Below are positions 24,577-35,698 of a stretch of 53,315 bases of DNA, piece by piece. Both the position numbers and the translations under genes were made by a program. The DNA is from Pigoraptor chileana. Taxonomy: Eukaryota > Opisthokonta > Filasterea. The notes below the pieces were generated by a model, which was given only the letters and a program-made list of their open reading frames with translations, did no database searches and was not told the origin of the DNA. Every line of letters begins with the position of its first letter. The first letter of the stretch is position 1. The stretch is from contig CALSCR010001638.1 in NCBI GenBank assembly GCA_943704495.1, forward strand, positions 1-53,315, read 5' to 3'.

Positions 24577-25152
24577 TCCCGTCACGTGCAGCACTCAAGC
24601 GAATCTATTGGCGGGGACACACCGCATGGGCAGCAGCTACAGAGGCCGACCGTCGTCTCTGTGATGCGGCATGGGCGGGAGTGGTCAGTGGTTGGCGATG
24701 TTGTTGTGTATGTATGCTTACGTGCAATGTCTCCGTTGGCGTGCATGCTCTTTTACTGCTTTGCATCGGATAAAGGCGGATTCCGGTTGCCGGTGCACTA
24801 ATGCGCACCAATAACGGGCGGGGTCTCGGAGATATGACATGCATTGATTAGGCTATATTGGGCTTCTCATTTACGCATTTGCACACAATGGGTCATTATC
24901 CCTATATATGGCATTGTCATCCGTTCAATGATCACAAATGGGCTCCGTGACGTAACAGAGATCACGTGTGCAGAGGACGTCACTCTCCATTCACGTGTCG
25001 GACGGATAAGCACGACCGACTGCCACGCACAGTCACAATTAGCCACAATGCAGTCAACTGATTAATATTTCAACTCGTACTCGTGCATTTGTGATGATCG
25101 CATGAGTAGCTTTAATGACAATCGGACAAGTAAGTAGGCGAAGAAGTCTGAG
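24577..25152. promoter_or_regulatory. Divergent promoter with CRE-like and E-box motifs, receptor cyclase / SCCPDH
   Basis: 576 bases lie between two start codons. Visible motifs: CACGTG at 24583-24588, TGACGTAA (CRE-like) at 24948-24955, CACGTG at 24963-24968, GACGTCAC at 24976-24983, CACGTG at 24992-24997. A TATATAT word sits near 24903. The elements cluster within about 50 bases, roughly 160-200 bases upstream of SCCPDH. That they are functional is inference. Confidence 0.55.
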
Positions 25153-25272
25153 ATGACGTCCGACACACGCACTCCCGCCGCCAAAACGGGACGCCCATAC
25201 GACATCATCGTCCACGGCGCATCCGGTTTCACTGGTGTGTTGGCTATCATTTTAACAGGGCACTCTTATCAC

Positions 25273-25325
<53 letters not shown>

Positions 25326-27863
25326 CTGAGCGTGTGTTGATGGGGTGTGTGTTGATTGATCAATTTGCGGTCTGTTTGTTACAGTGCTAACTGCCTGGCC
25401 TATGGATATTGCTGTATTTCGACAAACCTTGAAGGCGCGCTCGTCTGCGAGTATCTCGCGCGCACGTATGGCCGAAAGAGCGGGGTATCATGGGCCATGG
25501 GTGAGTTTGTAACTTCTGCGTGGAAAATGGCGGTTGAGCGTGCATAAGTTTAACGCTGTGGTTTATCTGTTCAATCCGGGCAGCGGGACGGAGCGCCGAT
25601 AAGCTCAAGGCAGTGCGAGCAAAACTTGTCGCAGCTGATCCTTCGTGCGCCGACACGCCCCTGTTGGCTGCAGAACTAAGCAGCCACTATTCGCTTGTGG
25701 CCATGGCGCGGCAAGCCCGGTGAGTCCAGCTGTTATCTCCCGGTAGTTGTTGCCCTCGAATGCTTTTTCCGAATATTACTCACTCCTTCGTCCTCGCAGG
25801 GTTGTCATAAACTGTGTGGGGCCATACAAATTTTTCGGAGAGCAGGTTGTCAAGGCGTGTTTGGAGGTAAACCATCGCTTCGTTGCTGTTTGCTTTGCTC
25901 TGGACGGGACCACCTTGTCCATACACCGCTCACACGCACACGGCTGCTGTCATGCTGTGCATATGTGTGTGTGTATGCGGTGTGCAGGCTGTCACCGACT
26001 ATGTGGATATCACGGGGGAGCCCGAATTCGTGCGTCGTATCGTTGCGCGATATCATACGGAAGCGGAGCGGAAGGGCGTGCTCATTATACACTGTGCCGG
26101 CTTTGACTCTATTCCTGCTGATCTCGGTGCGTCGTGCTGGTCTTTGAATATGGCGTGGCAAAACAAGGTCCTGCAGTGGCACTCGCACAAGGGGCAAAGA
26201 TAGACCATGGGGTGGATGGTTGCAGTTGTCACTGTGGAGTGTGTCGCTATGAGCATGTTTCCTTATGTGCGGGCGTCATTGTCATTGCAGGCACCTTTTT
26301 CGCCATTCGAGCCGCCAGTCTGTCCGATGCCGCTACGACCGCATCGCTGCCCGCAAGCCAGGTGCGCTCGGTGGAAGCCGTCTATCGTGTGCAGGGCCAT
26401 TTCAGCAACGGCACAATGACGTCAGCGGTGAATGCTCTCGCGAGTTTTACATTGCAGGACGTGCGGCTTGTGCTTGGAGAGTGGTACGGTGGTTCGCATT
26501 CCCTTGCCGCCATTGCCCTGCCTTCGCCCCGAGCGCCGAGGTGTGTATGTGTGTATGCGGGTGTGGGTGGGTGTACTACGCTTGTCTGCATAAACAGTGT
26601 GGGTATCCGTGTACCCACGTGGAAACAATGAGTGGGGAAGCCATGGGAGGGCAACCAAACATTTGTCATGTTTTGGCCGCTCAGACGGTACTACTTGATC
26701 GCCGATGCAGGTTTTATCCCCACCGAAACGCCGCCACAGGAACATGGGTCGTGCCGATGCCCGTTGTGGACTCTTTCATTGTGCGGCGGTCGCTCTCGTT
26801 TGCGACGCTCGCGTATCCTCCACCCGCCGTCACTTATGGCCAGGTGGGTGTCCCCATAGAAGGGATGCTGCAATCGCACTTCAGTTGGTTCTTGGGAAAC
26901 TGTTTTCCTCTCTACTTTCGGCTTGCAGAGCACGTGCACTCCTTCCTTTCGCTCATGTTCTCATCGGTAATGATGAAACCATTGACCCGCCGGATTTTGT
27001 GGTCCATGTTGTGACTTTTTCCATCGCCCAGTATTTCGAAGTGTCATCATTTTGGAAGCTTCTTCTTCTGGGTCTCCTCCTTCCTTTCATATGCGCATTT
27101 GCAATTTTGGCGCGTTTTTCGTTGGGACGCCGGCTCCTTCTGAAACTTGCGCCAGACCAAAGGTCAGTGAGCATTTGTGACTTTGATTTGCAGGCGGCAA
27201 GAGCCGCTGTTGGGGGTCCCGTGAATCGCAATCATTCATTCCATTTGAATTGGTGCCGCGCGTTGCAGGTCGGGTCCCAGCGAGGCCCAAAGGAAAAAGT
27301 CGTGGTTTCGCTGCGTGTTTATTGCACGTGATTCAAATGGAAACATCCTGGGCCGAGCTCAGGTGTGTGTTGTTCTGACGCAGTGATCGCCATATCGTTG
27401 ATATATCCGCTCGTTGTTTGGCCACACGTGACCTTATCGTTTGGATGGTGAATTTTGCTGCTGCAGGTCAGTGGTGGCGATCCCGGCTACACCGAGACGG
27501 CCAAGATGGTCACAGAAAGCGCCCTGTCCATGCTGGAGCTGCGAGGCGGTACCAAATTGACAGCGAATGCCAGTGCACCGTCCGCCGCATCCTCATCGGT
27601 GGGGTTTGTTCAGAATGATTTGTTGGTGTTTGTGACTCGACGAATGGAATGGGGGTGTTGTTGTCCGACACATGGTTTCCCTCACTGACGCACATTTGTC
27701 TATTTTGCACAACTCGCTGCGGATCCACCGTGTGCTGGCGTAGGCCGCCCCAGTCGGCGGAGTGCTGACGACGGCGTCGGCGCTTGGTCACGGCTTGGTC
27801 ACACGGCTTGTCAATGCAGGGATCAAATTCGTAGTGCTGGACTCGCTGCCCGCCGGCCGATGA
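25153..27863 (+). CDS. SCCPDH: Saccharopine dehydrogenase-like oxidoreductase
   Basis: Member of the SCCPDH family, a Rossmann-fold protein of lipid droplets, mitochondria and membranes. It is related to bacterial trans-acting enoyl reductases; its own reaction is not established. Exons 25153-25234, 25435-25500, 25584-25719, 25800-25866, 25988-26126, 26291-26540, 26711-26843, 27032-27162, 27269-27362, 27467-27598 and 27744-27863 give 449 residues (human 429). The start gives the nucleotide-binding loop IVHGASGFTG at once. Then come VVINCVGPYKFFGEQVVKAC, DYVDITGEPEFVRRI, HCAGFDSIPADLG, a hydrophobic segment (FWKLLLLGLLLPFICAFAI), GPSEAQRKKSWFRC, VSGGDPGYTETAKMV and the closing GGVLTTASALG. The SGGDPGY block is closer to bacterial and fungal members than to human SCCPDH. 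Intron 1 has a GT microsatellite (25275-25320). Confidence 0.93.
25275..25320. repeat. (GT)n microsatellite in SCCPDH intron 1
   Basis: About 22 GT units on the coding strand. Confidence 0.92.
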
Positions 27864-28185
27864 GCCTGGAGATACCTCTGAGCGTGGGCGTGGGTGTGAG
27901 GGGCGGGCAGTGCCCAGTCACCGAATTGCCTACTATTGATACTACATTTCAGCTTGTTATTTGGTGTGGCGAAAATGCAGTCAACATAGCAGTGAGTGAC
28001 TTTAGAATAGTGTGAGCACGCATATATGTTGCATTTCGTTTTTATAATAGTTTGTACACTAGAGGGCGAGACCCGCTCTGCCACTCTTTACGCAAACGCA
28101 GCGCCGCACGCAATTGCTATAATACATTTTTGACTCCAGGGTGTGTTGTGATTGTGTACTGTGATTGCTGTTGTGACAGCGATCA
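27864..28185. other. Convergent 3' region, SCCPDH / PKA-like kinase
   Basis: 322 AT-rich bases holding both 3' ends. No gene or element was recognised. Confidence 0.55.
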
Positions 28186-29709
28186 TCAGTATGCTTCGTT
28201 TGGAGTGGTGCTTGCATTGATTGTCGCGAGCTTCTTGTACGCCAGCGCCCTCGCGAGACTGTCCTTTTTGGCCGCCGCGGCGCAGTGGTCGCGAGACTTT
28301 GGCGGCTTGGCAGCCATGCTCACTGAATGTGTGTTGTTGCTATTGTCGTTGGCGCTGATGCTGACCAGGGCGACCGCGGCTGCCTTGAGAAAGCGCGGGG
28401 AAACCGACTCGAATCCAACAAAGTGCGCGTCGATGGCTGCGTCGGCCTCGGGTGCAATCTCTAGCGCCGTGACGCTGTCGAATGCGCTGAAGTTGGTTGC
28501 ATCCGACTCTGTTGCGACCTTCGGGACATACGGGGGCTTGACACGCTGGCGCTCGAGGGCGCTCCAATCCATCGATGCAAACCACGGGTGGTTGCGGATG
28601 TCTGCGGCGCCATTCTTGAGATTGCCGAGGCGGCGCGTGCGGTCGACCTGCAGCAGCCCCTTGATGAGGTCCTTGGCCTCGGCCGAAAAGTAGTCCCCGT
28701 GGAACTCGTACTCGCCCCGGATGATGGTCTCGTACATGGCGTAGTGGTTGTCCCCGCTGAACGGCGGCTGGCCGGCAAGCATCTCAAACACAAGCACCCC
28801 GTATGCCCAATAGTCGACCTCCTTCCCGTGGCCCTTGTTCAGTATCATCTCCGGCGACAGGTACTCGGGTGTGCCGCACAGCGTCCACGCCTTGTCCCGG
28901 GGGTCGACGCGCTTCGCAAACCCGAAGTCCGCCAGCTTTATGTGACCAGTGCGGTCGATGAGTATGTTCTCGGGCTTGAGGTCACGGTAGAGAATGTTCT
29001 TGTCCTCGTGCAGGTACTGCAGGGCCAGCAGCACCTCCGCCGCGTAAAACTGCGACGCGCTGACGCTGAATCGTCCCACCCGCCGCAAGATAGTGAACAT
29101 TTCTCCACCATTCACAAAGTCCATGATGAAGTAGAGGTTTGTGTTGTCCTGGAAGGTCCCGTGGAGATTGACGATGAACGGGCAGTCGATCTCTAGCAGC
29201 AACCGCCGCTCGTTGTGTATGTGCTCCACCTGACGTCGCTTGATGACCATGTCCTTCTTCACAACCTTCAGTGCAAGAGTGCGCGCTGTCTGCTTGTGGC
29301 GCGTCACAATCACCTTTCCAAATGATCCCGATCCAACCGTCTCTGCAAGCACGAAGTCGTCGAGGCGGAACGCCCCCGAGGGCAGACTCGGTGCGGCCCC
29401 ATGTGCTCCCTTGGCTGATTTCTTCGACGGCGACCGTGTCGAAAAGTGGTCGATGCGTTCGCTGGCTCTCCGCACAATGCCAACTATGCTGCTGTTGCGC
29501 ACAGAATCTTCGAGGTGTGCACTTGCGCGGATTATTGACGATGCGATGGTGTTGTTGGCGAGGGGCGGTTGGCCGGTGCCCTGGCCCACGACCGCCTCGT
29601 ATGCGGGCGGCGCACCCATCGGCTGCTGCTGCTTGCCCTTCCAAGACGTCGGCTTGAATGCCGCCGCACACCCGGCTTTGTTGCTCCGCTTTCCGTTGGA
29701 ATTACCCAT
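28186..29709 (-). CDS. PKA-like AGC protein kinase, N-myristoylation signal, intronless
   Basis: Serine/threonine kinase of the cAMP-dependent kinase (PKA catalytic/PRKX) type; 507 residues from one uninterrupted frame. The ATG at 29709 was chosen because it gives MGNSNGKRSNK, a classic N-myristoylation start like PKA's MGN. Kinase domain about 120-375: glycine loop GSGSFGKV, lysine in LALKVVKK (about 148), catalytic YRDLKPENIL, DFGFAKR, activation loop WTLCGTPEYLSPE with the phosphorylatable Thr and the Trp that docks the regulatory subunit. The N-terminal extension holds IVRRASE (RRAS at about 80-83), a textbook PKA substrate site. The AGC tail has KPPYVPKV and a late HFVGF that may serve as hydrophobic motif. 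It then runs about 80 residues longer than PKA. No cyclic-nucleotide-binding domain is fused, so it is not a PKG. It is the only intronless gene in the window. Confidence 0.93.
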   Translation of the reverse strand: MGNSNGKRSNKAGCAAAFKPTSWKGKQQQPMGAPPAYEAVVGQGTGQPPLANNTIASSIIRASAHLEDSVRNSSIVGIVRRASERIDHFSTRSPSKKSAKGAHGAAPSLPSGAFRLDDFVLAETVGSGSFGKVIVTRHKQTARTLALKVVKKDMVIKRRQVEHIHNERRLLLEIDCPFIVNLHGTFQDNTNLYFIMDFVNGGEMFTILRRVGRFSVSASQFYAAEVLLALQYLHEDKNILYRDLKPENILIDRTGHIKLADFGFAKRVDPRDKAWTLCGTPEYLSPEMILNKGHGKEVDYWAYGVLVFEMLAGQPPFSGDNHYAMYETIIRGEYEFHGDYFSAEAKDLIKGLLQVDRTRRLGNLKNGAADIRNHPWFASMDWSALERQRVKPPYVPKVATESDATNFSAFDSVTALEIAPEADAAIDAHFVGFESVSPRFLKAAAVALVSISANDNSNNTHSVSMAAKPPKSRDHCAAAAKKDSLARALAYKKLATINASTTPNEAY

Positions 29710-31270
29710 GGCTGCTGCCGGATCGATGTAACGGCGCCAAATGCCGAATGTGACTGTAGTGCGCTGATGCCGGCTCGTTTTCTTTTCTTTCAATTTACTT
29801 CGTTAAAGTTTTAGCGCTAAATGGTGATGCACTCAATGTTCTGTAGTTTGTCGAAAGCTTTCAGCACTTGAATGGTGATGGAATGAGTGCAGTGTCGTCT
29901 TGTGCATGTGTGTGCACTTGTGTCTGGGGTCCTCTGTCTGGCGGGAGGTGGTCTGCCTTGCCCTCCTTTTATCACTCGCGCCGTCAAACAGCCAGCCAAT
30001 CAGAGACGAGGTGCATGCGGCCCAAAATAGCCTCGACCGGGACGTGGGGATGATTCAAGGCATTGAGCTATTTTTGGAATCATAGTGTGCGCCATTTTTA
30101 GGCATCGCACGCTCCGCTATGTCAGTTTACACCTTTTGCCGCGGGAATCTTTTCATGATTGCGTCTTGGGAACCAAGCTCAGCCTCCCAACAGGAATGCC
30201 CAACTGCGTCGGCTCATGCCGGGCTGCCGGGACAGTCCGAATTGCGTGCCATTTTGTCCGGCATCACGGCATCACTCTCAGCCGTGGGAGAATCAGGCAG
30301 CCCCTTCACGTGCAGGCGTGTACTGGGATGACCGAGACCTCACAAGTGCGTAGTGAGAGAATGTGTGGCAACATGCGTAGGTGGGAGCGTGGGGAGGGAA
30401 TGATCAGTGGGGCACACTCGGCGACCACAAAAAAATTCTTCTGCCACGACTCCAAAACGGCTTTAAATTTGTTTTCACATTGTGGACACTCGATTTGACT
30501 TTATTAAAAGAGTGTGACACTGATTTTCGGTCCCTGGGAAGTTGAAATCCGAGCATAAGCGCAAGCCAGCAGTCGCTGGCAAACAGCGTTCTCCTGGCTG
30601 GTATTCAGGCGGCACCAACTAATGTCTGTACAACCGTGCCGTTTCGGCTGAATTGTCTGAGCCTCATTTGTAGCTTGAAATTGAATTACTCAATCAAATT
30701 TGTGCAGCAAAAAGCTGCACATTGACTGAGGCCACTGTATACTATGTCTCTCTCAGTTACAGTTGAAGCAGACTTGACGTTTCACAGTTTTCTGTGCCCG
30801 GGTGCATGCCCAGGTCGTCGGTTCCGGCCACTGCCGAGCACTGAGTTCCGCCGCCCGAGGGCACGTGATTGATGAATGTATATTCTGACGGAAAGGAGAG
30901 ATTAAAATTTAGCCAACGGGAGTCTGATTTTCCGATGGTTGCCATGGAGGGGCGGGCCGGAGCCAATAGGGCCAATAATTGGTGTTCCCAATTGAGGGCC
31001 CGGACAGCCACACAGGTCGTTGGGCTCCTCGCCACTACTCCGCACAACACACAACACGCAACACACACTCTAGAAGTACAACGAGAAAGACAGAAGACGC
31101 ACTTCATTCTGAAAGCGAGTTACTGTGATAGGTTGTCTGTTTGTCTTGTGTAACCTGCCAACCGGGCCAATTCCGGCCGTCAGTCTTGGCTTGTTTGTTG
31201 GTTGACGCAAAACAACATTGTCTTCAAGTGACACAATCAAGAGTATTCGTCGCTGAGCGACGGGCTAAAG
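29710..31270. promoter_or_regulatory. 1.56-kb divergent region between the kinase and the phosphodiesterase
   Basis: It holds both promoters. CCAAT boxes stand at 29996-30000 (kinase side) and 30963-30967 and 30972-30976 (about 300 bases before the phosphodiesterase ATG, with an inverted ATTGG beside them). E-boxes CACGTG lie near 30307 and 30863. Short open frames (for example 30085-30498) resemble nothing known. Confidence 0.5.
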
Positions 31271-34200
31271 ATGGGCAACTCTAGCTCTATTCAGGCGCAC
31301 AACAGCGTTGCGCCTGCAAAGGGTGGGTCGCGCACCGCTTGTTACTGCGAAATAGCATTTATTTTGTGTGTGTGTTCAATGGATTCTCTTCCACATCTGA
31401 ACGACTGCATGCATTTACGTCTGCTGCCATGGCTAATGGCTGTCTTATTATGTGTTAACGTGTGTCATCGCGTGTGGCCGTGCAGTGGAGCCCGTGCGCC
31501 TAGCAGTCACCGCCGACGATGTGGTTGCCTTTCTGAAAGCGAATCCGGCACTCGTCACACACGTTGTGTCGGAAATGGCAACCACGAAGGACATTCAAGC
31601 TTGGATTTCGGGGCATGTCGTTGAAGCGCGGCAGTTAGATCCACCGAGGGGCACGGCTATGGCCGTGGCACCAACGCTCAACGGTCAAAGCACACCGCGG
31701 AGGCGAGACAGCGAGGATGAGGACGGACTGGCTCCTCTCCGCAGGGGCAGCGACCAGCGGTCCGCGTCGACAGGCAATGTACGCAAAATGTCGACCAGCG
31801 CGGCTGAGCTGCGGATCCAGAAGACGAAGCTGCAGGAATCGTTGGACGATGAGATTGCCAAGCGAATTGCCCTGCTGGAGGTGGCACACGATATCCACGA
31901 GGAGCTTGACACACCCCGGCTGTGCATGAAGATCATGCAGTCTGTGGGGAAGCTACTCGACGCAGAGCGATGCACGTTGTTTCTTGTCGATAAGGATAAT
32001 AACGAGCTGTTTTCATACGTAATGGACACGCGCACGCGCAAGAATTCTGTCGCCCCAAACAGCTCGACAATGGGCCTTGCCATGGGAGACGAAGTGTATC
32101 GCATCCCCATTGGCGCCGGCATCCATGGTCACGTGGCGCAAACAGGAGAGGTAGAGTCTCTGTGGCCCAATGATGACTTACAATGATTGGACCGTCATGC
32201 CAATGTCCGTGCACGCTGCATGTACTCATCCCGATTCGTGCATTTCCCGTCCTGCCACACGCACACGCACACGCACATACACATACACATACACATATAT
32301 TGTATATAGATTGTGAATCTTACTGACGCAGCGACAGACCCGCAGTTTTCTCCCGAGCACGATGGTGACGGCATCCGTATCAAGACGATGCTGAGTATGC
32401 CGATACAACACAAGGACGAAGGCATAATGGCCGTGGCGTCGATTGCAAACAAGCACGGCGACAAACCATTCGACTCGTACGATGAGGGGCTGTTCGAGAA
32501 CTTTCTCGTCCTATGCAGCATTGGGTTGCGCAATGCCAAGCTGTATGAACGCACTGTCAATGCAAACAAGCAGCGAGAGACACTTCTCCACCTCGCAAAA
32601 ACCATTTTCGAATACGTCGAAATCGATGAACTCGTCAAGAAGATAATGCTTCTCGCGCGTGGCCTGTGCAAGGCTGAGAGGTATGTGACATTAGGCCATT
32701 AGTTGTGTTCAGCGCTGCAGCTGAGCTGTTGTTGCTGTTACGTGCGGGCTGCTATGCATGCCCAATAGAATGCGCAAGTCCTCATTCGAATGGGATGCGT
32801 ATGACTATGGCTGCTACCTGTGGTCGTCACCTGTCTCGCGTTCTAGATTAATGTTGTCCAAGCAATGTGTGCGCGCGACGAAGTCTGCGTTGTGTGTTGA
32901 GCGTCTGTGGTATGTATTTTGTCAAGGGCGGAACTGACCGCGTGCTCTTTGCTGTTCACCGCCGCTGTTGCATGGTCTTGTCACTGCCACGACAGATGCT
33001 CGGTATTCCTCGTCGATAAGGACAAGGAGCAGTTGTACTCCAAGGTGTTTGATCTCACGGAAGAGGAGAAACAAAAGACGGACGTGCCGGTGGGTGTTGT
33101 GTGTGCACGTGCGTCCCCAGTGCGTCATTTGCAAGCTTGTCAACTAAATGTGGGAAAACATTACATCCAAATAACTCCCACGTGCGACAGCAAAAGGAGA
33201 TTCGATTTCCGCTGTCGAAGGGCATCGCCGGTCACGTGGCCACGACGGGTGTGTCAGAAAATATTCTTGAGCCCTACTCTGATCCCCGCTTCAATTCAAA
33301 GGTATGTGGCGGCGCTGCACCCACGTTCCATGTGCACGTATTTTCCACTTGAAGCCATTGTTGCCGGCGCTTCGTGCCGATGCCGGACTATATTGGCTCT
33401 GGTAGCTCACCCGGGCCCATGCATTGCGTGAATTGAACGTGCAGGTCGATGAGGAGACGGGCTTCAAGACGCGCAACATTTTGTGCATGCCGATCACGAG
33501 TGCGGACCACAGCGTCGTCGGCGTCGCGCAGCTGGTCAACAAGATTGGCCACAACGGCTTCACGCGGGAGGACGAGGAGCTCTTCACGGGCTTTGCGGTG
33601 TATTGCGGAATCGCGCTCAATAATGCACAACTTTACGACAAGTCGTTCAAATCGGAGCGTCGGCTGAAGGTTGCCATGGAGCTGCTCTCGTATCATGCCC
33701 AGGCTCCGGAGGAGGACGTTTCAAGGCTCAGGCACCGTGTAAAGAGCAAGGTGTGTGTGTGTGTGTGATGGATGTGGGAGGGGTCTGTGCATGTGGGTGG
33801 AAATATTTGGGGCTTCTCGCTGATTTCGCTGGTGCTGTGGCACTCGTGCAGTTATTTGATTCGAAGTGGATTTAAACATTCGAATCGGTGTTTCAGTGTT
33901 GGAATTTGCACGTAGGATTGAATGCGATGAGCTTTGCATGTTTTGCCGTGGACCCCCTCGCATTCTCACACTTCCCGCTAATATATCCTGCGCCTCCGTC
34001 CATGTGCTACGCATGACACCCACTCCACTCTGCATCGACCAGCTGACGGAGTATGGCCCCGTGGAGAACTTTTTCTGGTCGTCGTGGTCGATTGCTGACG
34101 ACGAGACGTGTGCGGTTGTGTTTGGCATGTTTGAAGAACTCGGTTTCATGGACCGGTACAAAATTTTCCAGGAGACGCTGTGTCGGTTTGTGCTGACGGT

Positions 34201-35560
34201 GCGGAAGAACTACCGCAAGGTGCGGTACCACAACTGGCAGCATGCGTTTGGCGTAAGCCACCAGATGTACTCGATCATCAAGGGGTCCCCAATGATCGCC
34301 GACGCGCTGTCGGACGTTGAGAAGTTTGCGATGATGGTGGCGTGCGTCTGCCACGACGTGGACCATCGCGGGACAAACAACAGCTTCCAGCAGCAGGCGA
34401 AAAGCCCCCTCGCGGACGTGTACGGCACGTCGACCATGGAGAAGCACCACTTTGCGCACACGGTGACCATACTCAACACTGACGGACATAACATTTTCGA
34501 GTCGATTTCAAACTATGCCGAAATTCTCGCTTATCTCGAGGATTCCATTCTGGCAACGGATCTCGCTCTGTACTTCAAGAATAGGGACCGCTTCAAGCAG
34601 GTGTGTGCCAGATCCAACTTGGGCAGCTGTCTTGCGAGCGCGTGCGTGCATCTGTGTGTGTGAAGTGCAAGTTTGTATGTGTGCATGTCGTGCACGTGTG
34701 TGCATGTCGTGCATGTGTGTGCATGTCTGTACCTGTGTGCGTCCTTATGGCAGTGGCGCTTACTCATGCGCGCATTCGCTTTGCAGATCATTGCCTCGAA
34801 ATCGTTTGATAAGAATTCGGCGGACCACCGCTCTCTCCTTCGGGGCATTCTCATGACCTGCTGTGACATCTCCGCCATCACAAAGCCCTGGGAGGTCCAG
34901 CAAGGCACGTTTCCCTCCCCCCCCCCCCCGGCGCACTGATGTTTCCTTGTGTTGCGTTGTGTTGCGTGTCATTGGTACATCTGATGGCACTGGTAATGGC
35001 TGCCAACGGCTGGACGGCCTCGTGTGTGTTTTTTGCTTTGTTTTCGCAAAACTAATGTTGATTCCGCGTGCCCGTGCGTCTGTTTGTCTGCTGCAGACAT
35101 CGCCAAGATTGTGTACTCTGAATTTTTCGAACAGGGGGACATTGAGAGGCAGATGGGTCGCACACCCATTCCAATGATGGACCGCACCAAAGCCGAGGAA
35201 CTCCCCAAAATGCAGGCATGTTTCTGGTGCTGTTTATGTGCGTGCTCTGGCCGTGCTTGCCTTGCCTGGGCTCTGACTCGTCGCATGTGAGCTCTCCCCA
35301 CTGTCTCATTTCTCCCTCCCTCCTCCCCTCCCTTGAACCACGCGACGCCACAACAGGTTGGGTTCATTGACTTCATCTGTCTTCCCGCCTTCGACATGCT
35401 CGCCAAGCTTGCCGCCGAAACGCAGCCGCTGGTCGAGGCCGTCAAGGCCAACAGGGAGCGCTGGCAGAACATGGTTGGCACCGAGGCCGCAGAGCAGCTC
35501 AAACGAGAGCTCGCTGTGGTGCCCTCTGTGAAAGTCTCCTCCGCGGTGAACCTTGTCTGA
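31271..35560 (+). CDS. GAF-GAF cyclic nucleotide phosphodiesterase (PDE5/6/11-like)
   Basis: Class I phosphodiesterase hydrolysing cGMP and/or cAMP. Exons 31271-31322, 31486-32150, 32310-32680, 32996-33089, 33191-33301, 33445-33750, 34043-34600, 34787-34904, 35097-35215 and 35357-35560 give 865 residues (PDE5 about 875). The start MGNSSS is an N-myristoylation signal. Two GAF domains follow (about 140-300 and 340-480). Each keeps the NK...F...DE signature: NKHGDKPFDSYDE, and NKIGHNGFTREDE. Catalytic domain: YHNWQHAFGV, CHDVDHRGTNNSF, EKHHFAHTV, SILATDLALYF, CDISAITKPW, EFFEQGDIER. The purine-clamp MQVGFIDFI is as in PDE5/6. The introns after 34904 and 35215 start with GC rather than GT. Strong candidate for a cyclic-nucleotide-gated, cGMP-preferring enzyme; preference is inferred from the clamp. 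Confidence 0.94.
34917..34929. repeat. C13 homopolymer in a phosphodiesterase intron
   Basis: It starts 12 bases after the GC donor at 34905, on the coding strand. Confidence 0.85.
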
Positions 35561-35653
35561 GCGGCAACAGGCACAGGACGAAATGCGCGCTTTCGCCAGC
35601 GGGATCTTATGAGCGGTGGTATTCGCGTCTGTTATTGCGCTTAGTTTTGTGGG

Positions 35654-35698
<45 letters not shown>

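Noticed and set aside
26265-27014. 249-codon plus-strand frame inside SCCPDH
   Set aside because: It runs through two introns. The exon model, not this frame, recovers the conserved SCCPDH blocks.
28186-29709. cGMP-dependent kinase (PKG) as identity of the kinase
   Set aside because: No cyclic-nucleotide-binding domains in the frame or next to it. Activation loop and MGN start match PKA-type catalytic subunits.
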